A DNA stretch of 7,744 nt from JBHHXG01 sp046756985 (GCA_046756985.1 JBHHXG010000069.1:1-7744); one strand, 5' to 3'; counted from the first letter of the stretch, positions 1-7,118 are shown. The notes: generated by a model from the sequence alone, not told the origin. Made by a program: numbers and translations.

Positions 1-422
1 GCCATGCCGTCCATCGGTATCTGTTCGCCGCAGAAGCGGGTTGCCTCCTCCGCTGCCCAGGTAAACGTGGCAATGGTGCGTTCAAACTCCTGTTCGGCAA
101 AGGTGCGCGGCTTGCCACCCTCGAGAATGAGCGCATCGACGATTTCCGTTCTGGCGTCATGGAAACCCTGCACCATTTTCCGCAGTAATTCAGCGCGCTC
201 GAACCGGCTCATGATCTTTAGTTTTGCAAATGCGCCGCGACATCCGGCGATGGCCTTGTGAATCTGGTGTCGTCCGGCTATGGAAACTGTGGCAACAAGG
301 GAGCCGCTATACGGATTCTCCACCTGGTGTGTGGCGGCAATGCCCTGACGTGCTTCGCCATTGAGCCACAGGTAAAAATGCGGCGCTTCGGCTTCAGCTT
401 GGTTGATTGGATGAGGCACCAT
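1..422 (-). CDS. Aldehyde dehydrogenase family protein, N-terminal part (runs off left edge)
   Basis: Reading the minus strand from an ATG at 422-420 gives 140 uninterrupted codons to the window edge. The protein looks like the N-terminus of an NAD(P)-dependent aldehyde dehydrogenase, which oxidises aldehydes to carboxylic acids. Visible family features are a short N-terminal strand region, an ENPYSG segment at residues 35-40 (the usual 'NPxTG' position), a helix with the SRFERAELLR pattern at 72-81, EGGKP at 101-105 and the E-x2-R-x-I plus AAEEA helix at 113-127, ending at GEQIP. The nucleotide-binding loop, catalytic Cys and general-base Glu lie outside the window, so substrate and subfamily cannot be assigned. 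Usual length is about 470-500 residues, so roughly 30% is present. The start has no clear Shine-Dalgarno; an in-frame TTG lies further upstream, but the ATG fits the expected N-terminal length. It is transcribed divergently from lepA. Confidence 0.88.
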   Translation of the reverse strand, partial: MVPHPINQAEAEAPHFYLWLNGEARQGIAATHQVENPYSGSLVATVSIAGRHQIHKAIAGCRGAFAKLKIMSRFERAELLRKMVQGFHDARTEIVDALILEGGKPRTFAEQEFERTIATFTWAAEEATRFCGEQIPMDGM

Positions 423-429
423 AATCTGT

Positions 430-435
430 TTTATA
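430..435 (-). promoter_or_regulatory. Possible -10 element for the aldehyde dehydrogenase gene
   Basis: On the minus strand the hexamer reads TATAAA and ends 7 nt before the ATG at 422. A transcript from it would start almost at the start codon. No good -35 hexamer is found at 16-18 nt spacing, so this is a weak, composition-prone call. Confidence 0.2.
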
Positions 436-458
436 GCAGAAATACCCAATGGTTGTAG

Positions 459-476
459 CGCAGCAGTAAGGCTGCG
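459..476. repeat. 6-bp inverted repeat upstream of lepA
   Basis: CGCAGC (459-464) and GCTGCG (471-476) form a perfect 6-bp inverted repeat around the 6-nt centre AGTAAG. It lies in the 71-nt gap between two divergent genes and just before a -10-like hexamer for lepA. It could be an operator for either gene or a small hairpin. No T-run follows it, so it is not an intrinsic terminator. The arms are short enough that chance is possible. Confidence 0.35.
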
Positions 477-478
477 GG

Positions 479-484
479 TACACT
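479..484 (+). promoter_or_regulatory. Possible -10 element for lepA
   Basis: TACACT matches the sigma-70 -10 consensus at four of six positions and lies 9 nt before the lepA ATG. There is no convincing -35 at 17 nt. If used, transcription would begin within a few bases of the start codon and give a nearly leaderless mRNA, which would fit the absence of a Shine-Dalgarno before lepA. Confidence 0.22.
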
Positions 485-493
485 GCCGCGCCC

Positions 494-2305
494 ATGCATC
501 AGAACCGCATCCGTAACTTCTCCATTATCGCCCATATCGATCACGGAAAGTCCACGCTGGCCGACCGCCTGATCGAGGAAACCGGCGCGCTTTCCGAGCG
601 TCAAATGAAGAAACAGGTACTCGATTCGATGGATCTCGAGCAGGAGCGCGGCATTACCATCAAGGCGCAGACGGCGACGCTGAATTATACTGCAATTGAT
701 AACGAGCAGTACCAGCTCAACCTGATCGATACTCCGGGCCATGTGGATTTCACCTATGAGGTTTCGCGTTCACTTCAGGCATGTGAAGGCGCGCTGCTGA
801 TTGTCGATGCTGCCCAGGGCGTGGAAGCGCAAACACTGGCCAATGTCTATCTGGCTATGGAGAATGACCTCGAAATCATTCCGGTAATAAATAAAATTGA
901 CTTACCCAGTGCGGATATTGAGGAGGCCAGGCGCCAGATTGAGGAAGTGATTGGACTGGATGCATCTGATGCGATTGCGGTTTCCGCCAAAACGGGTGAA
1001 GGCATCCATGAAGTACTCGAGGCCATTGTAAGCCGGGTGCCGGCGCCAAAAAATCACGACGACAAACCATTGAGGGCGCTGGTGGTGGATTCCTGGTTTG
1101 ACTCCTATGTTGGCGCAGTAGCGCTGGTGCGCGTCTTTGAAGGTGTGCTGAAAAAAGGCGACAGGTTTCGCCTGATGTCGATGCCAACGGCAGCCAGCTA
1201 TGAAGTACAGGATATCGGTTATTTCGTGCCTTCGCCATTTTCCACGCCCGAGCTGGCTTCCGGCGCAGTTGGCTTTCTGGTTGGCGGTATCAAGAAGCTG
1301 GCTGATTTGAAAGTGGGTGACACAGTAACTACTTTGCGTAACGGCTCCACAGAACCTTTGCCTGGATATCGTGAACCCAAGCCAATGGTGTTTTCCGGCA
1401 TGTATCCGGTGGATTCCGGGGATTATGCCGAACTGCGCGATTCACTGGAAAAGCTGAATATGAATGATCCTGCCTTTACTTTTGAACCGGAGGCATCCTC
1501 TGCCTTGGGCCTGGGTTTTCGATGCGGGTTTCTCGGTATGCTGCATATGGAGATCGTGCAGGAGCGGCTTGAGCGCGAATACGATCTCGATTTGATTTCG
1601 ACGGCGCCAAGCGTGATTTACCGCGTTTATAGAACCGACGGGGGTATAGTTGAAATCTCCAACCCGAGCGATTTTCCCGAGCCACAGGGCATTGAAAAAA
1701 TCGAAGAGCCGGCAGTCACGGCGCATATCTTCACGCCAAATGAATTTGTCGGGGCGATGATGAAGTTATGCCAGGATCGGCGTGGTATGCAGCAGGATAT
1801 GAAGTTCATCGGCAATGACCGGGTCATGCTGACCTACAATCTGCCACTGGCCGAGATGGTGATTGACTTTTACGACCGGCTCAAATCGGTATCTCGAGGT
1901 TATGCCTCGATGGATTATGAACTGTCGGGGTTCAGGGCTGATGATGTGGTCAAACTTGATGTGCTTGTGCATGGCGAGGCGGTGGATGCATTGTCGCTGA
2001 TTGTGCATCGCTCGGTTGCCGAGGCGCGTGGTCGAGATCTGGTGAAAAAATTACGCGAACTGATTCCGCGGCAGCAGTTTGACGTTCCCTTGCAGGCAGC
2101 CATTGGCAGCCGTATCTTGGCGCGGGAGACAGTCAAGGCTGTACGCAAGAATGTCACAGCCAAGTGCTATGGCGGCGATATTACGCGCAAGCGTAAGTTG
2201 CTGGAAAAGCAGAAAGCGGGAAAAAAACGTATGAAGGCGATTGGCAGCGTACAGGTGCCGCAGGAGGCGTTTCTGGCCGTATTGAAACTTGGGGAGGAGA
2301 ACTAG
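494..2305 (+). CDS. lepA: Elongation factor 4 (LepA), ribosomal back-translocase GTPase
   Basis: The 603-residue protein has the normal LepA length and is complete. LepA is a translational GTPase that binds the ribosome and is implicated in back-translocation and in 30S assembly. All G motifs are visible: AHIDHGKST at 13-21 (G1), ERGIT at 51-55 (G2), DTPGH at 79-83 (G3), NKID at 133-136 (G4) and SAK at 164-166 (G5). Beta-barrel and EF-G-like domains follow, and the C-terminus carries the LepA-specific basic segment GGDITRKRKLLEKQK that enters the tRNA site. The start fits the family N-terminus (IRNFSIIAHIDHGKS) although no Shine-Dalgarno is seen before it. It is the first gene of the plus-strand array. 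Its TAG stop directly abuts the lepB ATG, so coupling to the signal peptidase is likely, as in many proteobacteria. Confidence 0.98.
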   Translation: MHQNRIRNFSIIAHIDHGKSTLADRLIEETGALSERQMKKQVLDSMDLEQERGITIKAQTATLNYTAIDNEQYQLNLIDTPGHVDFTYEVSRSLQACEGALLIVDAAQGVEAQTLANVYLAMENDLEIIPVINKIDLPSADIEEARRQIEEVIGLDASDAIAVSAKTGEGIHEVLEAIVSRVPAPKNHDDKPLRALVVDSWFDSYVGAVALVRVFEGVLKKGDRFRLMSMPTAASYEVQDIGYFVPSPFSTPELASGAVGFLVGGIKKLADLKVGDTVTTLRNGSTEPLPGYREPKPMVFSGMYPVDSGDYAELRDSLEKLNMNDPAFTFEPEASSALGLGFRCGFLGMLHMEIVQERLEREYDLDLISTAPSVIYRVYRTDGGIVEISNPSDFPEPQGIEKIEEPAVTAHIFTPNEFVGAMMKLCQDRRGMQQDMKFIGNDRVMLTYNLPLAEMVIDFYDRLKSVSRGYASMDYELSGFRADDVVKLDVLVHGEAVDALSLIVHRSVAEARGRDLVKKLRELIPRQQFDVPLQAAIGSRILARETVKAVRKNVTAKCYGGDITRKRKLLEKQKAGKKRMKAIGSVQVPQEAFLAVLKLGEEN

Positions 2306-2974
2306 ATGAGTGGGGAAAAGCCTGTCTGGCGCGAATGGCTGGAAAGCCTGATTGTCATTGCACTGATCGCCATCGTGATTCGCAGCTTTATTGTGGCGCC
2401 GTTTAAAATCCCTTCATCCAGCATGGTGCCGACACTTGAGGTCGGGGACTATATTTTTGTGCTGCGCTACTCCTATGGTTTCAGGATTCCGCTCACCAAC
2501 ATTCAGCTGATGGCCGAACCGGCGCGCCGCGGTGACATCGCGGTATTCGATTATCCCGAGGACCGGAGCAAGGATTATATCAAGCGTATCGTCGGTATTG
2601 CCGGTGACGAAATTCGTTATCAGGACAACAAGTTGTATGTGAATGGCAAACAGATGCCGCTAACAGATCAAGGGAAGCGCGCCTATTTTCTGGCTGATGG
2701 CAGCGTGGATGTATCCAATCTGTTCGAAGAACGCCTTTTTGACGTAACACACGAAGTACTGCGCAAGGAAACCTCGATTCGGGACGGTGTGTGGAAGGTG
2801 CCGGCCGGCCATTATTTTGTGCTTGGCGATAATCGCAATAACTCGCGTGATTCGCGTTTCTGGGGTTTTGTGCCACAATCCTATCTGGTAGGTCGTGCAG
2901 TCATTGTCTGGTGGTCATGGGATCATGCCAAAGGTGAGGCGCGCTGGGACAGAATTGGCATGTTGGTCCGCTAA
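2306..2974 (+). CDS. lepB: Signal peptidase I
   Basis: This 222-residue protein is a type I signal peptidase, which cleaves signal peptides from Sec- and Tat-exported proteins on the periplasmic face of the inner membrane. A single hydrophobic anchor spans about residues 14-31. The catalytic serine is Ser39 in the SSSMVPTL box. The general base is Lys93 in YIKRIVGIAGD. The conserved GDNRNNSRDSR box lies at 174-184. The Ser/Lys dyad is intact. E. coli LepB has about 324 residues and two membrane segments; this is the compact one-anchor form common outside the enterics. The ATG immediately follows the lepA stop, and a strong GGGGAGGAG ribosome-binding site lies in the last codons of lepA, so the start is well supported. 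An exported barrel protein encoded downstream is a plausible substrate. Confidence 0.97.
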   Translation: MSGEKPVWREWLESLIVIALIAIVIRSFIVAPFKIPSSSMVPTLEVGDYIFVLRYSYGFRIPLTNIQLMAEPARRGDIAVFDYPEDRSKDYIKRIVGIAGDEIRYQDNKLYVNGKQMPLTDQGKRAYFLADGSVDVSNLFEERLFDVTHEVLRKETSIRDGVWKVPAGHYFVLGDNRNNSRDSRFWGFVPQSYLVGRAVIVWWSWDHAKGEARWDRIGMLVR

Positions 2975-2987
2975 ACGGAGGTTTGCG

Positions 2988-3428
2988 ATGAAGCGTGAAG
3001 CAGGGTTTTCGATGATTAAAATAACATTCTGGTTGATGTTGCTGGCTGTGGTGGTCTGGTACGGATACATTCTTATTCCGGTTTACAATACCAACTGGAA
3101 GGTGCAGGAGGCATTTGACTCGATTTCGCGGAACATGTCGGATGCCGATGAGATGGCCATACGTGAGAGGCTGCCCGATCTTTTCAGAATCAAGTATATC
3201 GATCCGCGCGAATTATCCGATGAATTTCATGAGAATCTGCAAATCAATGCCGATGGCGGTCGGGTGGAAATTTCATCCCATTACCACGTAACAGTCTGGC
3301 CACTGGGTCCCGTAGAGAGCGTCGATCCGGATGAGGAATACAAGGAAATCGATCTGAAAGGTATGGACAAGCTACGCGCCAAGGCGCGGCTGGACTTCGA
3401 TTTCGAGCCGCATGCCGAAACGCCATAG
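2988..3428 (+). CDS. DUF4845-family single-pass membrane protein with prepilin-like N-terminus
   Basis: The predicted 146-residue protein has a short basic N-terminus (MKREAGFSMIK), one hydrophobic segment at about residues 9-29, and a soluble domain rich in charged residues that probably lies in the periplasm. Its position between lepB and rnc, its size and its architecture match the DUF4845 family, whose function is unknown to me. The start at 2988 is chosen because GGAGG lies 6 nt before it and 13 nt after the lepB stop. A longer in-frame reading from 2895 would run into lepB and has no such site. The N-terminus resembles a type IV prepilin cleavage site (G followed by F-S-M-I), but the position-5 glutamate typical of pilins is lysine, so processing by prepilin peptidase is uncertain. 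Its end overlaps rnc by 17 nt. Confidence 0.82.
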   Translation: MKREAGFSMIKITFWLMLLAVVVWYGYILIPVYNTNWKVQEAFDSISRNMSDADEMAIRERLPDLFRIKYIDPRELSDEFHENLQINADGGRVEISSHYHVTVWPLGPVESVDPDEEYKEIDLKGMDKLRAKARLDFDFEPHAETP

Positions 3429-4119
3429 CAGGGCTTTTAGCGGTATTGAACAGCGCATCGGCTACACTTTCAGCCAGCCATCTCTGCTGGAGAGGGCGCT
3501 GACGCATCGTTCGGCCTCAGGCATACACATGGAGCGCCTCGAATTTCTCGGTGATGCCGTGCTGGGGCTGGCGGTTTCCGAGTATCTGCATACAGCATTT
3601 CCGGAAATGGATGAAGGTTGCCTTTCACGTATGCGTGCATCGCTTGTGCGCAAGGAAAGCCTGAGCGTGATTGCAAGACAATGGCAGCTTGCCCCTCTTC
3701 TACGGGTCGGCGTTGGCGAGCGGAAAAGTGATGGTGAAATCAAGGCCCCTTCGATTGTTGCCAATGCCGTTGAGGCGGTGATTGGAGCCGTGTTCGAGGA
3801 TGGAGGCTGGGATGATGCACGCGCCGTGGTGCTGGATGCATGGGAAGATTTGTTCAGGCATGCGGATCCTGTTGATACGCGTGATGCCAAAACCCAACTG
3901 CAGGAACATACGCAGGCAAAGGGGTGGGGGTTGCCGGAATATGTGGTTAAGGATGCCGGGGCAGGTATTTCACCCAGATTCAGGGCTGAGTGCCGGGTTA
4001 ATGGTCAATTGCTTGGCAGTGGCCGTGGCGACCGCAAAAAAGAGGCTGAAACACAGGCTGCTTCACAGGCCTGCAAACATTTGTATCAAGTTCGATGTAA
4101 ACCTACGAAGCTAAATTGA
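3412..4119 (+). CDS. rnc: Ribonuclease III
   Basis: The 235-residue enzyme cleaves double-stranded RNA and processes rRNA precursors and structured mRNAs. The N-terminal nuclease domain (about 8-150) contains the signature ERLEFLGDAVLGL at 41-53, with metal-binding and catalytic Glu41, Glu44 and Asp48, and a second motif SIVANAVEAVIGAVF at 114-128 with Glu121. The position equivalent to E. coli Asp114 is Asn118 here, a substitution I believe also occurs in other bacterial RNase III proteins. A double-stranded-RNA-binding domain covers about 157-226 and ends with the typical GDRKKEAETQAA helix. The ATG at 3412 lies inside the end of the DUF4845 gene (17-nt overlap, different frame), so translation is probably coupled. 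The rnc-era pairing is widely conserved, but here one extra gene separates the two. Confidence 0.97.
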   Translation: MPKRHSRAFSGIEQRIGYTFSQPSLLERALTHRSASGIHMERLEFLGDAVLGLAVSEYLHTAFPEMDEGCLSRMRASLVRKESLSVIARQWQLAPLLRVGVGERKSDGEIKAPSIVANAVEAVIGAVFEDGGWDDARAVVLDAWEDLFRHADPVDTRDAKTQLQEHTQAKGWGLPEYVVKDAGAGISPRFRAECRVNGQLLGSGRGDRKKEAETQAASQACKHLYQVRCKPTKLN

Positions 4120-4148
4120 AACTGGGCCAGCGCCTGTAGGGAGAAAAT

Positions 4149-4799
4149 ATGACACGAAAACTGCTGTTTTCCGTTATCTGTCTGATACTGATGACTACGG
4201 ACGTTTTCGCCCTGTCCATTGATCTGGGCGTCAGTGTTTCCCAACCATCATTACTCATCCGTGATACGGCGACTGACAATGTGCTTGCAGAGATGACCGA
4301 CAAGGCCGCCATCTGGCCGTCAGTCTCGATCAAGACAAGAGAAAGGTATTTCGGTGAGACAAACCTGGGATATTCCGCATCGGTGCGGGCCTGGTACATG
4401 AATATCGACCAGCAAAAGGTCGGTGGAAACGAGGTGAATCTGGGAACCTCCGCTAAGGGCTATTATGCCTACCTGACCCCGACAATCTATTACCGTTTCG
4501 GCGATAAATACAGTATGGAAAGCCCGGACTGGATGGGCACCATCGGCATTGGCGTTGGTGTTGGCTACCTGAATGTCAGAGGCGATGTCGTAACCACGGG
4601 GACAACACCGCAGGTGCGCAAGCGTATTGATAATGTCGGCTTTGGACTATCATCGGGCATCTTTCTGGAAGTAATCAAGCAAGGATGGTTTTTGCGCATA
4701 ACGAATTTTGGCCCGATTCTGATGGACAAGGGGTTTACACTGGATTTGCGAGACAACTCGATTACCTTCGGAAAGCGTTTCGAATTGGGTTCTTTCTAG
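4149..4799 (+). CDS. Predicted outer-membrane beta-barrel protein, function unknown
   Basis: The 216-residue protein starts with a clear Sec signal peptide: basic MTRK, a hydrophobic core, and a probable cleavage after Ala21 (VFA before LSIDLG). The mature part alternates polar and hydrophobic residues and is rich in Gly, Tyr and Thr, for example in the YYAYLTPTIYYRF and GTIGIGVGVGYLNVRG stretches. It ends in phenylalanine (RFELGSF), the usual outer-membrane assembly signal. I read it as a small barrel of perhaps eight strands; no named family is recognised. An AGGGAG ribosome-binding site lies 5 nt before the ATG, which is 29 nt after the rnc stop. The TAG stop is 10 nt before era. It therefore shares the operon, but it is not part of the conserved rnc-era core and looks like a lineage-specific insertion. 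Base composition does not differ obviously from its neighbours. Confidence 0.72.
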   Translation: MTRKLLFSVICLILMTTDVFALSIDLGVSVSQPSLLIRDTATDNVLAEMTDKAAIWPSVSIKTRERYFGETNLGYSASVRAWYMNIDQQKVGGNEVNLGTSAKGYYAYLTPTIYYRFGDKYSMESPDWMGTIGIGVGVGYLNVRGDVVTTGTTPQVRKRIDNVGFGLSSGIFLEVIKQGWFLRITNFGPILMDKGFTLDLRDNSITFGKRFELGSF

Positions 4800-4809
4800 G
4801 TTTTGGCCG

Positions 4810-5718
4810 GTGAATACACCTGAAGCGCCTTTCCGTTGCGGTACAGTCGCCTTGCTGGGACGTCCGAATGTCGGTAAGTCCACGCTGATGAATCGCATTA
4901 TCGGCACCAAAGTAGCAATTGTAACGCCGAAACCGCAGACGACCCGTCACCGCATTCTGGGTATTTACACCGATGAAACAAAACAAGTGGTCTTTGTGGA
5001 TACGCCAGGCATTCACAAAGGAACAAAGCAGCTTAACCGCAATATGGTGCGTATCGCCTACGCCGCCGCCGAGGAAGCCGATGTGCTGGCCATTATGCAG
5101 GATGTGACCAAACCTGTTGATGTCGGAACCCGAGCCTTGATAGGCAGGTTTGCCAAAAGTGGACTGGGCAAGCCGCGAATCCATGTGCTGAACAAGATTG
5201 ACAAAATCAACAAGCAGGCGCTATTGCCACGGTTGCAGGAGATACAGTCGCTGGATGCGGATGCTGCCGCCTATATTCCGATTTCGGCGACCCGGGGAAA
5301 GCAGGTGGATGCCCTGCTTGAAGAACTTACAAGGCACCTGCCTGAATCGCCGCCAATCTACGATCCGGACTGGTTTACCGATCAGAGCCAGCGGCAACTG
5401 GCTGCCGAATACGTGCGTGAACAGGTATTTATGGCCATGCATCAGGAAATTCCATTTCAGACGGCTGTGGATATCGAAGCGTTTCATGAGGATCAGACCG
5501 GTATTGAAATCGAGGCGGTGATTCTGGTTAGCAGCGAACGGCACAAGCCGATGCTGATTGGCAAGGGCGGTGAACGCATGAAGCATATTGGTATCCGTGC
5601 CCGTGAAGGCCTGGAGCAGCTACTGGGTTGCCGGGTGAACCTGAAGTTGTGGGTGAAGGTACAGCCGGACTGGTTTGATAATCTGAGGCATTTGACCGAA
5701 CTGGGCCTGAATTCCTGA
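4810..5718 (+). CDS. era: GTPase Era, 30S ribosome assembly factor
   Basis: The 302-residue protein binds 16S rRNA near its 3' end and acts in 30S subunit maturation. The GTPase domain shows GRPNVGKST at 17-25, the switch-I segment KPQTTRHRI at 41-49, DTPG at 64-67, NKID at 128-131 and SATRG at 159-163. The C-terminal KH domain contains the IGKGGERMK loop at about 250-258 and ends near residue 284. Length is normal. The start is GTG at 4810: no ATG lies between it and the P-loop, and the residues before GTVALLGRPNVGKS match the family N-terminus. The only ribosome-binding candidate is AGG at 4798-4800, overlapping the upstream stop, so initiation may depend on coupling to the barrel gene. Only 3 nt separate it from recO. 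Confidence 0.98.
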   Translation: MNTPEAPFRCGTVALLGRPNVGKSTLMNRIIGTKVAIVTPKPQTTRHRILGIYTDETKQVVFVDTPGIHKGTKQLNRNMVRIAYAAAEEADVLAIMQDVTKPVDVGTRALIGRFAKSGLGKPRIHVLNKIDKINKQALLPRLQEIQSLDADAAAYIPISATRGKQVDALLEELTRHLPESPPIYDPDWFTDQSQRQLAAEYVREQVFMAMHQEIPFQTAVDIEAFHEDQTGIEIEAVILVSSERHKPMLIGKGGERMKHIGIRAREGLEQLLGCRVNLKLWVKVQPDWFDNLRHLTELGLNS

Positions 5719-5721
5719 TCC

Positions 5722-6408
5722 ATGGCTGAGATTCGTGACCGTGCGCTGCTGTTGCGCCGCATTCCGTATGGAGAAACATCGCTGGTGATTCATTTGCTGA
5801 CAGCGGAGCATGGCCGTATTGCCCTGATGGCGCGTGGCGCCAGACGGCCAAAGAGTCCTTTTCGGGCAACGCTGGAACCTCTGTATCAACTGTCGATGGC
5901 CTGGCGGCCGGGACGGACCGGCATGGGCACGCTGGTGGATGCGGAGCGCCATGCCGGTTCCTTGCTGGATGAGGAAAAAATGCTGAGCGGGCTGGAACTG
6001 CTGGCCGTTGCTTCAGGCTTATTTCGCGAGGGCGATATGCAAGGGTTTGCCGAAGTCCTTGGCGCTTTTCATATGCTTGCGGAACGCCCCGAAGATTCCG
6101 GTCTTTGCGCCGCCATCTGGCACCTGTTGCAGCAAAGCGGCTGGGTTGGCGAATTGAACCACTGCTGGCAATGTGGATCGGAAGTTGGCGAAACAGACAG
6201 CATGGGCTGGGAAAATGCGCAACTGGTATGTCAAAGTTGCGCCAGCGGTGTCAGCATTAGCGCTGGCCTGCGTAAAAGTATTGTGGGACACATGCAGCAG
6301 GCAAATGTGCTGCCGACAAGGGCGGATATTCCTGTCTGGAGATCCATGATCCGGGATGTGTTGCATAGCCACGGCATCAAATATCCGGCAGCTATGGAGA
6401 GGAGCTGA
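5722..6408 (+). CDS. recO: DNA repair protein RecO
   Basis: The 228-residue protein is a RecO mediator, which with RecR helps load RecA on SSB-coated single-stranded DNA and anneals complementary strands. The N-terminal OB-fold shows the family pattern: RDRALLLRRIPYGETSLVIH at 5-24, then LTAEHGRIALMARGARRPKS. A helical domain follows. A four-cysteine zinc site is complete: Cys148 and Cys151 (CWQC), Cys170 and Cys173 (CQSC). E. coli RecO lacks this full set, as far as I recall, whereas many other bacteria have it. The ATG is 3 nt after the era stop and has no good Shine-Dalgarno, which suggests translational coupling to era. The usual era-recO-pdxJ order is kept. Confidence 0.94.
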   Translation: MAEIRDRALLLRRIPYGETSLVIHLLTAEHGRIALMARGARRPKSPFRATLEPLYQLSMAWRPGRTGMGTLVDAERHAGSLLDEEKMLSGLELLAVASGLFREGDMQGFAEVLGAFHMLAERPEDSGLCAAIWHLLQQSGWVGELNHCWQCGSEVGETDSMGWENAQLVCQSCASGVSISAGLRKSIVGHMQQANVLPTRADIPVWRSMIRDVLHSHGIKYPAAMERS

Positions 6409-6410
6409 AT

Positions 6411-7118
6411 ATGCATCTGGGCGTCAATATCGACCATATTGCCACATTACGACAGGCCAGGCTGACGCCATATCCTGATCCGGTTGCCGCCGCCACATTA
6501 TGTCTGCAAGCCGGTGCCGACGGCATTACGGCACATTTGCGCGAAGACCGGCGGCATATTCAGGATGCGGATATGGAGCGGCTGGCAGCCATGGACCTGC
6601 ACCTGAATATGGAGATGGCCGCCACCAATGAAATGGTTTCCATTTGTGAGCAATTGCGTCCCGTGGCGAGCTGCCTTGTGCCGGAAAAGCGTGAGGAACT
6701 GACTACCGAGGGCGGTCTGGATGTGGTGACACATCAGGCCCGTCTGCAAAGTGTTGTGGGTAGGCTCTCCGAGGCTGGCGTGCGGGTGTCGATGTTCATT
6801 GATCCGGTGGCTGAACAGATCAGGGCCTCGAAGGCTATCGGTGCACTGGTTGTTGAATTACATACTGGGCACTATGCCAATCTCGAGGGTCAGACGCAGA
6901 GAGAGGAACTGGCTGTGATTCGTGATGGTGCCAGATATGCAGCTGATCTTGGGCTGATTGTGCATGCCGGTCATGGGTTAACGGTGGAAAACACGCCGGC
7001 TATTGTCGAAATTGAAGAAATTGAGGGCCTGAACATCGGCCATGCCATTGTTTGTGATGCGGTATTCAAGGGTTTGAAGCAGGCGGTTGCGGATTTCAAG
7101 GCAGTGATGAGTCGCTGA
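6411..7118 (+). CDS. pdxJ: Pyridoxine 5'-phosphate synthase
   Basis: The 235-residue TIM-barrel enzyme condenses 1-deoxy-D-xylulose 5-phosphate with 3-amino-2-oxopropyl phosphate to form pyridoxine 5'-phosphate, the ring-closing step of the DXP-dependent vitamin B6 pathway. Diagnostic segments are LGVNIDHIATLRQAR at 3-17, the active-site HLREDRRHI at 42-50, NMEMA at 66-70, ELHTGHYA at 149-156, HAGHGL at 185-190 and the phosphate-binding NIGH at 208-211. It is complete and of normal length. A strong GGAGAGGAG ribosome-binding site in the recO tail lies 6 nt before the ATG, which is only 2 nt after the recO stop. The stop overlaps the acpS start by one base (TGATG), so the two are coupled, as is the pdxJ-acpS pair in E. 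coli. Confidence 0.98.
   Translation: MHLGVNIDHIATLRQARLTPYPDPVAAATLCLQAGADGITAHLREDRRHIQDADMERLAAMDLHLNMEMAATNEMVSICEQLRPVASCLVPEKREELTTEGGLDVVTHQARLQSVVGRLSEAGVRVSMFIDPVAEQIRASKAIGALVVELHTGHYANLEGQTQREELAVIRDGARYAADLGLIVHAGHGLTVENTPAIVEIEEIEGLNIGHAIVCDAVFKGLKQAVADFKAVMSR

Noticed and set aside
4..261. Plus-strand open frame of 85 codons at the left edge
   Set aside because: It lies antisense to the aldehyde dehydrogenase reading, which has clear family motifs; this frame's translation resembles no protein.
258..458. Plus-strand 66-codon frame before lepA
   Set aside because: It is mostly antisense to the aldehyde dehydrogenase N-terminus, has no ribosome-binding site and no recognisable motif.
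876..1238. Minus-strand 120-codon frame inside lepA
   Set aside because: It is a complementary-strand shadow of a conserved lepA segment, with an atypical Pro/Arg/Gln/His-rich composition.
2895..2987. Longer N-terminus for the DUF4845 gene starting inside lepB
   Set aside because: The extra 31 residues overlap the lepB C-terminus, lack a ribosome-binding site and would bury the hydrophobic anchor; GGAGG before 2988 supports the shorter start.
3782..4114. Plus-strand 110-codon frame within rnc
   Set aside because: It is an alternate frame of rnc; the rnc frame carries the catalytic and RNA-binding motifs, and this one is Cys/Met/Arg-rich nonsense.
4081..4117. Possible internal promoter before the barrel gene (TTGTAT with TACGAA or TAAATT)
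   Set aside because: The hexamer matches are poor (about three or four of six each), spacing is unsuitable for the better -10, and the segment is coding sequence of rnc.
5221..5586. Minus-strand 121-codon frame inside era
   Set aside because: It is antisense to the conserved Era sequence and has no independent ribosome-binding site or family signature.
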